Positions 10,042 to 18,047 of a stretch of DNA of 64,000 nt are shown here, piece after piece. Position 1 is the first letter of the stretch, and every line of letters starts with the position of its first letter. This stretch comes from Lachnospiraceae bacterium (GTDB lineage: Bacteria; Bacillota; Clostridia; Lachnospirales; Lachnospiraceae). The translations under genes were made by a program, and so were the position numbers. The stretch lies in contig SVFM01000004.1 of assembly GCA_015056865.1 (NCBI GenBank), positions 62,001-126,000 on the forward strand, read 5' to 3'. The notes under the pieces are model-generated. The model had not been told where the DNA came from and ran no database searches. It saw only the letters and a program-made list of their open reading frames with translations.

Positions 10042-10070
10042 TTGACAAATTGTGACGGTAGATATATAAT
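10042..10070 (+). promoter_or_regulatory. Perfect consensus sigma-A promoter with no gene directly behind it
   Basis: TTGACA (10042-10047), a 17-bp spacer and TATAAT (10065-10070): both hexamers match the consensus. The predicted start is near 10077. The next convincing coding start is at 10567, beyond a terminator-like hairpin. Confidence 0.85.
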
Positions 10071-10076
10071 GAAATC

Positions 10077-10446
10077 ACAAACAAGGAAGACATAAATAAA
10101 AAATCAAAGAAAGAGAGGTACGGACCACCTAAAAATTAAAGTACTACCTCAAAAACTGTATTAAATATCCATATTAAAAAATACAAATGAATAAGGAACG
10201 AAAGAAAAGGAGAAAGAGAGAAATCACTAAATCAGATCGAGTACACGAGAAAAAGTAACAAATGACAAGCGATAAGGAGCGGTGTTACAGTACAGGCGTA
10301 CAAGGAGAAAGTGGAAAGACACAAAAGAAAAATATGGATATAATAATTGTAACTGGCAATCATGGAAATAAATTACATACGGAGGTATAGGTCCATTGGA
10401 AATCATAGTTTAAAGGGCGCATTGATTGAAGACAATCGATGCGCCC
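10077..10446 (+). ncRNA. Candidate non-coding RNA, A/G-rich, about 370 nt
   Basis: The stretch from the consensus promoter to the hairpin at 10415-10446 holds no reading frame with a good ribosome site. It is strongly purine-rich on the plus strand, and stop codons are frequent in all frames. A small local hairpin is possible (GAGGTA near 10114 with TACCTC near 10145). I do not see the conserved cores of RNase P RNA, tmRNA, 6S or SRP RNA. It could instead be a long attenuated leader of the GH3 gene. A 23-codon basic frame at 10187 has no ribosome site. Together with the AT-rich segment 9906-10041 and the spacer 10447-10566, this accounts for the 700-bp gap without genes. Confidence 0.45.
10415..10446 (+). 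terminator. Strong GC hairpin ending the candidate RNA
   Basis: GGGCGCATTGATTG pairs with CAATCGATGCGCCC across a four-base loop, with a single G-U pair. The downstream T-rich part (ATTCTTTTATTTTTT) starts about 15 bases later rather than at once, so termination efficiency is uncertain. Confidence 0.65.
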
Positions 10447-10566
10447 AAATTCGTTATGCAAAATTCTTTTATTTTTTGTGGATTTCCTGTGGAAATATAT
10501 TTAAAAATAGGGTATGATTAAAGACAAGTGTTGTAAAGGATTTATTGGGTAAAGAAAGGTTTAAAA

Positions 10567-11892
10567 ATGGGAGAGAATACGGTAAAAGAAAAGCAGCAGG
10601 ACAAGAGAACGATCAGAAGAAAAAGACGAATCCGCAACCAGATCATATCCTACGTGGCGCTGGCGGTGGTACTATTGTTGGTGGTGATAGGTATTGTCAT
10701 AGCTGTAAATTATATATCAAAGCATGTTGAGAACTCCAGATCTTCAGAGGAAGAGGTGAAAAGCCAGGTGGACCAGATTCTCAGCAATGAGCCTGAGATT
10801 TCCCAGCCGGATCCTTCCGATTATGTGCCGGAGCTGACGCCGGAGGAGAAACTGGATGAAATTATCAATGCTGCCATAGATGTGATGCCCTTGGAAGATA
10901 AGGTGGCGGGGCTTTTTGTGGTGACGCCGGAGGCGATCACTGGTGTGAATACTGCGGTGAAGGCAGGGGAAAGTACGAAGGAAGCCTTGAGTAAGAATGC
11001 AGTGGGCGGATTGATTTATTTTCAAAAGAATATGAAGTCAGCAGATCAGCTGAAGGAGATGATAAATAACTCTGTGCTGTACAGCAGATACCCTCTGTTT
11101 GTAGGCGTAGATGAGGAGGGTGGCACCGTGGCCAGGGTTGCATCCAGCGGACTGGCAAAGGATGTGGGAACTGCAGCTTCCATAGGCGCAACAGGGGATC
11201 CGGCCAATGCTTATGCTGCGGGACAGGCTATTGGCACGTACCTGACAGAGTTTGGCTTTAATCTGAATTTTGCTCCGGTTGCAGATCTGAACAATGTGGA
11301 CAACAGTATCATAGGAGACCGTTCCTACGGCAGTGATCCTGCTGTGGTGGCACAGATGGTAGCCTCTGTGATAAAAGGACTGGAGGAAAAAGGGGTCAGT
11401 GCCTGTATGAAGCATTTCCCGGGCATCGGCAGCAGTACCCAGGATACTCATAATGGCCTGGCCAGTACAGACCGGGCTGCTGAGGATTTCCGGGTGGGTG
11501 AGTTTGTGGTATTCCAGTCGGGAATCGAAAGCGGCGTGGATTTCATTATGATCACGCACATGGCAGCCCCTAATTTGTCCGGGAATCAGGATCCATGCAC
11601 CTTTTCTGAGGAGGTGGTTACAAATATCCTGCGTAAGGAGCTGGGCTATGATGGAGTGGTCATCACAGATGCTCTGAACATGAAGGCGATATCTGAGTAT
11701 AACAGTTCTGAGGAAGCAGCCATCAAGGCACTGAAGGCAGGATGTGATATGCTTCTTATGCCGGAAGATTATCAGGAGGCCTACGAGGGAGTGCTGCAGG
11801 CAGTGAAGGATGGTACGATCTCTGAACAGCGTATCAATGATTCATTGCTTAGGATTTATCGTATTAAGTATGCAGGTATGTTAAAGGAGTAG
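10567..11892 (+). CDS. Glycoside hydrolase family 3 protein, membrane-anchored beta-N-acetylhexosaminidase-like
   Basis: 441 residues. A short basic cytoplasmic tail is followed by one membrane segment (about residues 27-48, rich in V/L/I), an acidic Ser/Glu linker, then the GH3 barrel on the outside. Motifs: VGVDEEGGTVARV, GDRSYGSDP, the NagZ-type KHFPGIGSSTQDTHNG, and VITDALNMKAI carrying the expected catalytic Asp. NagZ-like enzymes remove GlcNAc from muropeptides or glycans, so wall turnover is a reasonable role; the substrate is inferred. AGAAAGGT precedes the ATG. The protein ends without the second GH3 domain found in beta-glucosidases. Confidence 0.88.
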   Translation: MGENTVKEKQQDKRTIRRKRRIRNQIISYVALAVVLLLVVIGIVIAVNYISKHVENSRSSEEEVKSQVDQILSNEPEISQPDPSDYVPELTPEEKLDEIINAAIDVMPLEDKVAGLFVVTPEAITGVNTAVKAGESTKEALSKNAVGGLIYFQKNMKSADQLKEMINNSVLYSRYPLFVGVDEEGGTVARVASSGLAKDVGTAASIGATGDPANAYAAGQAIGTYLTEFGFNLNFAPVADLNNVDNSIIGDRSYGSDPAVVAQMVASVIKGLEEKGVSACMKHFPGIGSSTQDTHNGLASTDRAAEDFRVGEFVVFQSGIESGVDFIMITHMAAPNLSGNQDPCTFSEEVVTNILRKELGYDGVVITDALNMKAISEYNSSEEAAIKALKAGCDMLLMPEDYQEAYEGVLQAVKDGTISEQRINDSLLRIYRIKYAGMLKE

Positions 11893-11900
11893 AGGAAAAG

Positions 11901-11930
11901 TGTGGTCCCACGACGGGGCCGCATTTTGTC
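11901..11930 (+). terminator. Terminator after the GH3 gene
   Basis: TGTGGTCCC (11901-11909) pairs with GGGGCCGCA (11915-11923), using two G-U pairs, followed by TTTTGTCTT. Confidence 0.8.
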
Positions 11931-11996
11931 TTATAAGAAATATTTTCACGCTTTGTTACATATACCCAAAGTGTACCAAAACAAAAACATAACCTA

Positions 11997-12025
11997 TTGA
12001 CACAAAAAATAGGATTGTGTATAAT
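11997..12025 (+). promoter_or_regulatory. Consensus promoter of the HipA-like operon
   Basis: TTGACA (11997-12002), 17-bp spacer, TATAAT (12020-12025). The predicted start is near 12032, only about 15 nt before the first start codon, so the leader is very short. Confidence 0.85.
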
Positions 12026-12046
12026 AGCAGCGAGGAGAGAAGTATC

Positions 12047-12898
12047 ATGGATTATTCTAAGTATCCCGATGGAAATCGTTTTTATTCCGGTGCAGAGCGA
12101 AAAAAATCAATATTGGTTTCCGACAAGCCTTATCTGATTAAGTTTCAGAAGAATTCTCGGGACGGTTTAAGGTTTAATCATGTGTCAGAATATTTGGGTA
12201 GCCATATCTTCGCATTGCTTGGTGTTGAAGCGCAAGAAACATTTCTTGGTACTTACAATGGTGAAAATGTTGTAGCAATCCGTGATTTTCTTGAAGAGGA
12301 TGAAGTGTTCGTACCATTTAACGGTGTGGGGGACAGTTCGCTTGAACAGGACAAAGAAAAATATCAGTACACGTATGAAGACATTATTGGCATGCTTCAG
12401 GAAAATATCAAATTAACAAATGTGAAGCAAACAATAGAGTTGTTTTGGGATATGTTCATAATAGACGCTTTTGTTGCTAATTTTGACCGCCACGGAAGTA
12501 ACTGGGGTTTTATTAAAAGAGATAATAAATACCGCCTTTCACCTGTTTTTGATAATGGATCCAGCCTATTTCCGCAGTTGAATACAGATGAAAAAATAGA
12601 AGAAGTTTTAAATGATCAGGAGGAAATTGACAGAAGAATTTATCAATTCCCTACGTCTCAAGTGAAATATCGAGGAAAGAAAAGCTCTTATTACGAAATA
12701 ATTTCAGGGCTCGATTTCGATGAGTGCAATAAAGCGCTTGCTAGGATTACTGAACGCATAGATTTTGATAAAATTGATAAATTGATTGATTCTATTGAAT
12801 GTATCAGTGAAAAACGAAAAGAATTTTACAAAATCATATTAAAGGAGCGATATGAAAAAATATTGCTCGAATCATATAACAAGTTAAAAGCTATATAA
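12047..12898 (+). CDS. HipA/CtkA-like protein kinase
   Basis: 283 residues, AT-rich compared with its neighbours. The kinase-like half of HipA is visible: an ATP-contacting Lys in PYLIKFQ, the catalytic loop NFDRHGSNWGF and the metal-binding PVFDNGSSLF. The HipA N-terminal subdomain is absent, so it resembles short CtkA or HipT-type kinases. HipA-family kinases phosphorylate tRNA synthetases or other targets and act as toxins or stress regulators. I start at the ATG at 12047 after GAGGAGAG, because an upstream in-frame codon would fall before the predicted transcription start. A ribosome site 13 bp after its stop begins the next gene. Confidence 0.75.
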   Translation: MDYSKYPDGNRFYSGAERKKSILVSDKPYLIKFQKNSRDGLRFNHVSEYLGSHIFALLGVEAQETFLGTYNGENVVAIRDFLEEDEVFVPFNGVGDSSLEQDKEKYQYTYEDIIGMLQENIKLTNVKQTIELFWDMFIIDAFVANFDRHGSNWGFIKRDNKYRLSPVFDNGSSLFPQLNTDEKIEEVLNDQEEIDRRIYQFPTSQVKYRGKKSSYYEIISGLDFDECNKALARITERIDFDKIDKLIDSIECISEKRKEFYKIILKERYEKILLESYNKLKAI

Positions 12899-12911
12899 GG
12901 GAGGTGAGTGT

Positions 12912-13808
12912 ATGCAGGCAGTAAATACAGCCTGGCAACCTATAAATAGTATAACAACACCGCTTACAGGAAGTCCTTCTTATACGAACTCCGGCATTAT
13001 TAAGGCAGTGATGAAGACCGGTGAAAAGATTAGTGTAGCACAGATTGACTATCAAGAGTTTGACGAAGAGAACTTTCAGTATGTGATCAGTCCTTATTGG
13101 GAAATAATAGATGGGCTTCCCGCAAGTGTATTTCAAGGAATTCCGGGAATCGACATGGAGCTTAGATTGGAACGATACTATAGAGCAAATTATACGCCGA
13201 CTTTTATAGCGGAAAGAACTCCTTCAGAAAGCAGGGAGGATCTATGGGAATTACTGGAAGAGGTTGGACTGGAATATTATGACCGATTTGAGTGGTTGCT
13301 CAGAACAACCATGCGCTCAGCAAATGACAATCTAATCGTAGAGCGTAGAAGGGGTGTGCAGGAAGTTGCAGAGTTTTCGGCTGGCACATTATCGGCAATG
13401 CAATATGGTGATAAGATTATTGTTGATTCTATGGTGGCAATTGCGGATACTACGGCAGGTTTTACAGATGTAATATTTCATGCGGTAACAAACGGCGTTG
13501 ATATTGTAAGCCGTAGCGGAGAGATCTTTGTTGACGCCATGACAAGGGCAACAATGGTGCCCATAGTGATAGCTCAGCGGATGATCAATCAACGTGAGCG
13601 ATCAGCAAAGCGCCTGGAAGGTATAGAACAAGCCAAGAGAGATGGCAAATACACAGGGAGAAAACCTATCGATGTTGATCAAAATATCCTTAGGGAAGTT
13701 GCCAGAGAATTGGATGAAGGCATTATTTCTGTAAAAGAAGCGATGAAAAGGACTAAAATCTCTTCTCGCTCTACATTTTATCGAAAGTTAAGGGGGTTAC
13801 AAAAATGA
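12912..13808 (+). CDS. Unknown protein with resolvase-type C-terminal DNA-binding tail, partner of the HipA-like kinase
   Basis: 298 residues. I do not recognise residues 1-215; they contain GLPASVFQGIPGIDMELR, RANYTPTFIAERTPSESR and a hydrophobic Ala/Val/Ile-rich stretch. The last 65 residues (GIEQAKRDGKYTGRKP, then a helix-turn-helix ending SSRSTFYRKLR) look like the DNA-binding tail of serine resolvases, but no catalytic recombinase domain precedes it. GGGAGGTGAGTGT lies before the ATG. Position and DNA-binding tail suggest an antitoxin or autoregulator for the kinase; this is inference. Its stop overlaps the next start (ATGA). Confidence 0.7.
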   Translation: MQAVNTAWQPINSITTPLTGSPSYTNSGIIKAVMKTGEKISVAQIDYQEFDEENFQYVISPYWEIIDGLPASVFQGIPGIDMELRLERYYRANYTPTFIAERTPSESREDLWELLEEVGLEYYDRFEWLLRTTMRSANDNLIVERRRGVQEVAEFSAGTLSAMQYGDKIIVDSMVAIADTTAGFTDVIFHAVTNGVDIVSRSGEIFVDAMTRATMVPIVIAQRMINQRERSAKRLEGIEQAKRDGKYTGRKPIDVDQNILREVARELDEGIISVKEAMKRTKISSRSTFYRKLRGLQK

Positions 13809-14374
13809 AGGGGACATATATTATTGGAATTACCGGCGGAAGTGCCAGTGGAAAATCCACATTTTCCAGACAGTTGCGAGAGGCCTTGCAGGAATGGAAA
13901 GTGAAGGAACTGCACATGGATTCGTATTTTAAGGCGGAGCAGGATCGCGGGATTGCCACTGCTCCAATCACAGGAAAAGAATACCGGGATGATAATCACC
14001 CATCTTCTTTTGATCTCCCCGGATTGAAGCGGGATATGGAAAGTATCCTTCAGGAGGGAGAGTGTCAGATTTTGATCGTGGAAGGTCTACTGACCCTGTG
14101 GGAGGAAGAGATTTATAAACAGCTGGATCTGAAGCTGTTCGTGGATTGTCGCCCTGATGAGCGGGTCGTAAGACGTTTGAAACGGAATATGACATGGGGA
14201 CTTACTTTTGATCAAATTGCAGATGTATATCTGGACATGGTCCGTTATCGGCACGAGGAGTTTGTGGAGCCCACCAAATGGCGCGCTGATTTTATGCTAA
14301 ACGGCTCGAATCCGTCCCCCAAGGTGATTGAAATGATTGTTGTGTATATTAAGTCCATGCACACGGAGGATTAG
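13805..14374 (+). CDS. Uridine kinase-like P-loop NTPase
   Basis: 189 residues. It has the Walker A GITGGSASGKSTFSRQL at the N-terminus, HMDSYFKAE, ILIVEGLLTL, and DCRPDERVVRRLKRN, as in uridine/cytidine kinase and related phosphotransferases. Canonical Udk is about 210 residues and usually has DxDDFY; this is a shorter, divergent relative, so the substrate is uncertain. The start overlaps the upstream stop (ATGA) with AAGGGGGT before it, so it is translationally coupled to the DNA-binding protein. This links it to the HipA-like operon. Confidence 0.75.
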   Translation: MKGTYIIGITGGSASGKSTFSRQLREALQEWKVKELHMDSYFKAEQDRGIATAPITGKEYRDDNHPSSFDLPGLKRDMESILQEGECQILIVEGLLTLWEEEIYKQLDLKLFVDCRPDERVVRRLKRNMTWGLTFDQIADVYLDMVRYRHEEFVEPTKWRADFMLNGSNPSPKVIEMIVVYIKSMHTED

Positions 14375-14436
14375 GGAATATAAGATGAAAGAAAACAACA
14401 ATTTTCCGACAGCCCCTTGTGAGCACTCGTGTTCAC

Positions 14437-14476
14437 AAAAAAGAAGAACCAGTCTTTCGACTGATTCTTCTTTTTT
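14437..14476. terminator. Bidirectional terminator between the kinase operon and tRNA-Gly
   Basis: AAAAAAGAAGAACCAGTC pairs with GACTGATTCTTCTTTTTT around TTTC. It has A-runs and T-runs on both sides, so it can end the plus-strand operon and the minus-strand tRNA. Confidence 0.92.
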
Positions 14477-14480
14477 CTAG

Positions 14481-14553
14481 AGCGCGAGACGGGACTCGAA
14501 CCCGCGACCCCGACCTTGGCAAGGTCGTGCTCCACCAACTGAGCCACTCGCGC
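14481..14553 (-). tRNA. tRNA-Gly (anticodon GCC)
   Basis: Read on the minus strand: acceptor GCGCGAG pairs with CTCGCGC, the D arm contains GGCTCAGTTGG, the anticodon loop CTTGCCAAG carries GCC, and the T arm contains GGTTCGAGTCC. It is 73 bases with discriminator U, and CCA is not encoded. The promoter at 14587-14615 and terminator at 14437-14476 make it a single-gene unit. Confidence 0.97.
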
Positions 14554-14586
14554 ATTTGTTTGACCGCTTTCCTGCGGACAAGTATT

Positions 14587-14615
14587 ACTATACTACAAGG
14601 TTTTCGTTTTGTCAA
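14587..14615 (-). promoter_or_regulatory. Promoter of tRNA-Gly
   Basis: On the minus strand TTGACA (14610-14615), 17-bp spacer, TATAGT (14587-14592), about 34 bases before the mature tRNA 5' end. Confidence 0.85.
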
Positions 14616-14765
14616 CACTTAAATTGTATTTTTTTTTGAAACTTTTAAAAAAATTTTAGCTTGTAAGAAGTTGTAAAATTTTGTGATTTAGGCATGGCTT
14701 TTTTTGAAAATATGGTATATGATAAAAAAATAAAGTATTTTTGTAGATAGTAGGAGTAAGGTAGC

Positions 14766-15335
14766 ATGAGCAGTACAATTGCCAATTTAAAGTTTCAAAA
14801 AAAGGAGATTTGGTCCATCCCCAATCTAATGGGATATTTCAGGGTGTTGTTGATTCCCGTTTTTTGCTGGTTTTTTCTGACTGCGGAGACGGCAGGGGAT
14901 TATTATAGAGCTGGTGCGGTGGTGATCGTCTCCACGCTGACAGATTTTTTGGATGGATTGATTGCACGCAAGTTTCATATGATCACGGAACTTGGTAAAT
15001 TTATTGACCCTGTGGCGGATAAGCTGACTCACGGGGCTCTGGCGGGGTGTCTGGCAGGTAAGTTTCCGCTCTTGTGGCTGGTGTTCGGTGCCATGGTGCT
15101 TAAGGAGGGATTCATGCTCCTGATGGGTTGGCTGAAGTTGAAGGAAGGAAAGAAACTTAACGGTGCCATGTGGTATGGTAAGGTATGCACGGCGTTGCTC
15201 TTTATAGTTATGTGTATGCTGCTGTTCTGGGTAAATATTCCTGTGGCACTTGCGGATGGATTGATCTTGCTGTGTTTGGCGTTTATGATCTTTACATGGA
15301 TCATGTATGCAGGAGCATTTAGGAAAATGGGATGA
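14766..15335 (+). CDS. CDP-alcohol phosphatidyltransferase family protein (PgsA-like)
   Basis: 189 residues, an integral membrane enzyme. The signature D-x2-DG-x2-AR-x8-G-x3-D-x3-D is complete in DFLDGLIARKFHMITELGKF and the following IDPVAD, near residues 59-85. Several membrane segments follow. The family transfers a phosphatidyl group from CDP-diacylglycerol to an alcohol such as glycerol-3-phosphate; N-terminal SIPNLMGYFRVLLIPVF is typical of PgsA. The acceptor cannot be fixed from sequence. GTAGGAGTAAGG precedes the ATG. It is a single-gene unit closed by the hairpin at 15346. Confidence 0.9.
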   Translation: MSSTIANLKFQKKEIWSIPNLMGYFRVLLIPVFCWFFLTAETAGDYYRAGAVVIVSTLTDFLDGLIARKFHMITELGKFIDPVADKLTHGALAGCLAGKFPLLWLVFGAMVLKEGFMLLMGWLKLKEGKKLNGAMWYGKVCTALLFIVMCMLLFWVNIPVALADGLILLCLAFMIFTWIMYAGAFRKMG

Positions 15336-15345
15336 TTTGTACATA

Positions 15346-15369
15346 GGGCTGCCGTTTGGCGGCTCTTTT
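15346..15369 (+). terminator. Terminator of the phosphatidyltransferase gene
   Basis: GGGCTGCC and GGCGGCTC form a hairpin around GTTT, followed by TTTTC. Confidence 0.8.
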
Positions 15370-15420
15370 CTATATCTTAAAAAAATCTTAAAAATATATA
15401 AATTATTTGTTCGACGATTC

Positions 15421-15449
15421 TTGACAAAAGCTGAGTCATACTGCATAAT
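15421..15449 (+). promoter_or_regulatory. Promoter of the DUF4190-DUF2752 pair
   Basis: TTGACA (15421-15426), 17-bp spacer, CATAAT (15444-15449), about 45 bases before the first start codon. Confidence 0.7.
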
Positions 15450-15494
15450 AGAACGTGCGTAAATAATATTAAACAATATTAGGAGGAAACAAAA

Positions 15495-15779
15495 ATGGAT
15501 GTAAACATGAATCAGCAGGCTCAGAAGCCTAGTGTAGGTCTTGCAGTAACCTCTATGGTACTGGGTATTGTAGCTCTGGTACTGTCTTGCTGCGTACCTT
15601 ATCTGCCTGTTATCCTGGCATTGCTTGCTGTTGTTCTTGGCGGTGTCTCTCTGGCGAAGAAGAAAGGCGGCAAGGGCATGGCTGTGGCAGGTCTGGTTTG
15701 CGGTATCATCGGCCTGATCCCCGCTATCTTCTACATCGCAGCTGGTGGCGCTATCCTGTCTGCAATTGGTCTTATGTAA
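15495..15779 (+). CDS. Small DUF4190-type membrane protein
   Basis: 94 residues with two or three hydrophobic segments: an N-terminal one (about 17-50, LAVTSMVLGIVALVLSC) and a C-terminal one after a KKKGGKGMA turn (about 60-90). The pattern G-x-AVTSMVLGI ... GKGMAVAGLVCGIIGLI is the DUF4190 arrangement. Function is unknown. TTAGGAGG precedes the ATG, and the following DUF2752 gene starts four bases after the stop. Confidence 0.85.
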   Translation: MDVNMNQQAQKPSVGLAVTSMVLGIVALVLSCCVPYLPVILALLAVVLGGVSLAKKKGGKGMAVAGLVCGIIGLIPAIFYIAAGGAILSAIGLM

Positions 15780-15782
15780 GAT

Positions 15783-16220
15783 ATGGGTAATACATATGAT
15801 TTGCGCTTCTCACGCAAGTGCTACTATGTCTGCTTAGGCATATGCGCGGTGCTGGGAAGCGCATATCTGGTATTATCTGTCCTGGACATTTCGCTTAAGG
15901 AGCTTTATCCTTATCCCTGTTTCCTTTATGCGCTGTATGGGCTTTATTGTCCGGGATGTGGAGGCACCAGATCGGTAATCTACCTGTTTCAAGGTGATTT
16001 TATTAAGAGTTTTATGTTTCATCCGGCTGTCCCTTATACAGCTGTGTTAGTTGCGTGTTATATCATTTCGCACACGCTGAATATTATTACCAGAGGAAAG
16101 ATAAAGGCCATGTTGTTCCGGCCGATTTATTTTTATGTGATGATCGCGGTCATACTGCTTCAGTGGATTGTGAAGAATATTATTATTCTTACGACAGGAA
16201 CGTATCTTCCGGGACAATGA
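15783..16220 (+). CDS. DUF2752 membrane protein
   Basis: 145 residues. It has the hallmark ALYGLYCPGCGGTRSVIYLFQGD near residues 50-70, with the two-cysteine CPGCGGTR motif between membrane segments, plus three or four further hydrophobic stretches. Function is unknown. No clear ribosome site precedes the ATG; it starts four bases after the upstream stop, so translation is probably coupled. DUF4190 and DUF2752 genes occur together in other clostridial genomes, to my knowledge. Confidence 0.85.
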   Translation: MGNTYDLRFSRKCYYVCLGICAVLGSAYLVLSVLDISLKELYPYPCFLYALYGLYCPGCGGTRSVIYLFQGDFIKSFMFHPAVPYTAVLVACYIISHTLNIITRGKIKAMLFRPIYFYVMIAVILLQWIVKNIIILTTGTYLPGQ

Positions 16221-16348
16221 GGCCCGGATGGAGAAAATGTGGAAAGGGTTCTTAATATACTCCGAATGGAGATATTAGGGACTTTTTTTGTAGCCTTTTG
16301 GCGGGCTGACGGGTATTTATAGTGAAGGAGCGAAAGGAGGGCGAAGGA

Positions 16349-16840
16349 ATGAGCGGAAAAAATGCGTTGGAACTGAATCGGGAAGATATCATCCGGGAGT
16401 ACTCGCCAATGGTATATCGCCTGGCTTTTGCCAGAACCGGCAGCAAAAGTGATGCGGATGATATTTATCAGGAGGTTTTTCTGAGGTTCCTGCAGAGGGA
16501 AAAATCCTTTGAAAGTAAGGAGCATTTGAAGGCATGGCTGATCCGGGTCACCATCAACCTTGCACTGAAACTGCAGACCTCTGCCTGGTTTCGCAAAACA
16601 GAGAGCCTGGAGGAGCACCTGGGTTTCCTGGAACAGATCTGTGAAACGCACCAGGAGCTGCAGCTCTGGCAGGAGGTGGACAAGCTAAGGCCCAAGTACC
16701 GGACGGTGATCCATCTGTTTTATTATGAGGGATTTTCTGCGGAGGAGATCAGCGGGATGTTAAAGCAAAAGCCCTCCACGGTCAGGACCTGGCTCACCAG
16801 AGCCAGACAACAACTTCGGGCAGTGTTGGAAGAGAAATAA
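16349..16840 (+). CDS. ECF-type RNA polymerase sigma factor
   Basis: 163 residues. Region 2 is in residues 15-75 (YSPMVYRLAFARTGSKSDADDIYQEVFLRF) and region 4 in 105-160 (LRPKYRTVIHLFYYEGFSAEEISGMLKQKPSTVRTWLTRAR split over the helix-turn-helix). I start at the ATG at 16349, seven bases after AAAGGAGG, rather than an in-frame upstream start at 16322. The next gene begins 12 bp later and encodes a membrane protein likely to act as its anti-sigma factor. The signal sensed is unknown. Confidence 0.9.
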   Translation: MSGKNALELNREDIIREYSPMVYRLAFARTGSKSDADDIYQEVFLRFLQREKSFESKEHLKAWLIRVTINLALKLQTSAWFRKTESLEEHLGFLEQICETHQELQLWQEVDKLRPKYRTVIHLFYYEGFSAEEISGMLKQKPSTVRTWLTRARQQLRAVLEEK

Positions 16841-16852
16841 GGAGGCAAAGAT

Positions 16853-17971
16853 ATGAACAGATATGAGCAGATCATGAACCGCGTAGAAGTTCCAGCAGAA
16901 CTGTTGGCGGCAGTGCTGGAGGAGCACCGGGAACAGGAATATTGGCGAGCGCAAAAACGGTCAGGCCGCGGAAAGGCGGTTGCAAAATTTGCGTTGAGTG
17001 TGACCAAAGCAGCGGTAATGGTGGCAGTATTTTGCTTGTGCTTTGTGTTTTCCCTGCAGGTGGTTGCGGGAAACATACCGGAGGTTTATCAATTGTTGTA
17101 TCAGATCAGCCCCCGGACGGCGCAGTTTTTCATGCCGGTGCAGAAGGTCAGCGAGAACAACGGTATCCGTATGGAGGTGGTTTCCGCCTATATTCATGAC
17201 AATGTGGCGGAGGTCTATATTACCATGGAGGATCTGGAGGGGGAGCGGATTGATGGAACCATTGATCTATACGACAGTTATTCCATTCACAGGCCCTTCT
17301 CGGCTATAGGGCATTGTCAGCGGGTAGGATTTGACGAGATAACGGGTAAGGCAACCTTTTTGATCCGGGTATCCGAGTGGGGGGATCAGAAGATTCAGGG
17401 AGATAAGATGACCTTCTTGGTGCGGGAGTTTATGAGCCATGAAACGGAGTATGAGTATCTGCCGGTCAACGCGGATCTTACCGGGGCAAAAAGGGAGCCG
17501 GAGCTGATCCGCACCTGGATCAACGGTCTGGGCCGAGGCCGGGTACGGGGCGAGGAAGGGGAGGAGATCCTGCGAGAGGAGATCCGGGTGCTTGCGCCTG
17601 CCCAAGGAAGGCCTATAGAACTGGTGAGTGAAAGTGGAGAGGCGGTGGTTTTGGAGGAAGTGGAGCTTTCCGGGATGGCCTGGTCGGATGGGCTTTTGCG
17701 GATCCAGCTGCGGATTCTCGGGGCCTTTGAAAACGATCATCACGGATACCTGCAGCTGGTGGATGAAAAAGGTGAACTGGTGGATTATCTGTATTCTCCT
17801 TCCTGGTTGGAAAAAGAAAACGGCAGCTATACCACCTATCAAGAGTTCGTGTTCCGCGTGGGGGAGGAAGAGCTGGAAAAGTACAGTCTGGCGGCCCATC
17901 TGTGGATCACGGGGGAACATGTGGAAGGACCCTGGCGGGTGACCTTTCCGCTGGAGGCTGCCAAAGAATAA
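16853..17971 (+). CDS. DUF4179-like single-pass membrane protein, probable anti-sigma factor
   Basis: 372 residues: a cytoplasmic N-terminus of about 45 residues (VEVPAELLAAVLEEHREQ), one membrane segment near 48-72 (KAAVMVAVFCLCFVFSLQVV), then a large extracellular beta-rich region with acidic loops. It is coupled to the ECF sigma gene and preceded by AAGGAGG. Proteins of this layout (DUF4179) follow clostridial ECF sigma genes and are presumed to hold sigma at the membrane. No zinc-type anti-sigma HxxxCxxC motif is visible. Confidence 0.75.
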   Translation: MNRYEQIMNRVEVPAELLAAVLEEHREQEYWRAQKRSGRGKAVAKFALSVTKAAVMVAVFCLCFVFSLQVVAGNIPEVYQLLYQISPRTAQFFMPVQKVSENNGIRMEVVSAYIHDNVAEVYITMEDLEGERIDGTIDLYDSYSIHRPFSAIGHCQRVGFDEITGKATFLIRVSEWGDQKIQGDKMTFLVREFMSHETEYEYLPVNADLTGAKREPELIRTWINGLGRGRVRGEEGEEILREEIRVLAPAQGRPIELVSESGEAVVLEEVELSGMAWSDGLLRIQLRILGAFENDHHGYLQLVDEKGELVDYLYSPSWLEKENGSYTTYQEFVFRVGEEELEKYSLAAHLWITGEHVEGPWRVTFPLEAAKE

Positions 17972-18047
17972 AAGCCTTGCAACTGGGGCATAAGTTGTGT
18001 AAGATAGAAGTAATGATACGAATCTGCTTTTTGGAGGGAAACGAACT

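Noticed and set aside
10187..10258. 23-codon, very basic peptide frame in the orphan transcript
   Set aside because: No ribosome site and composition simply mirrors the A/G-rich DNA.
12912..13808. Annotation as a serine recombinase
   Set aside because: Only the C-terminal DNA-binding tail resembles resolvases; the catalytic N-terminal domain with its Ser is missing.
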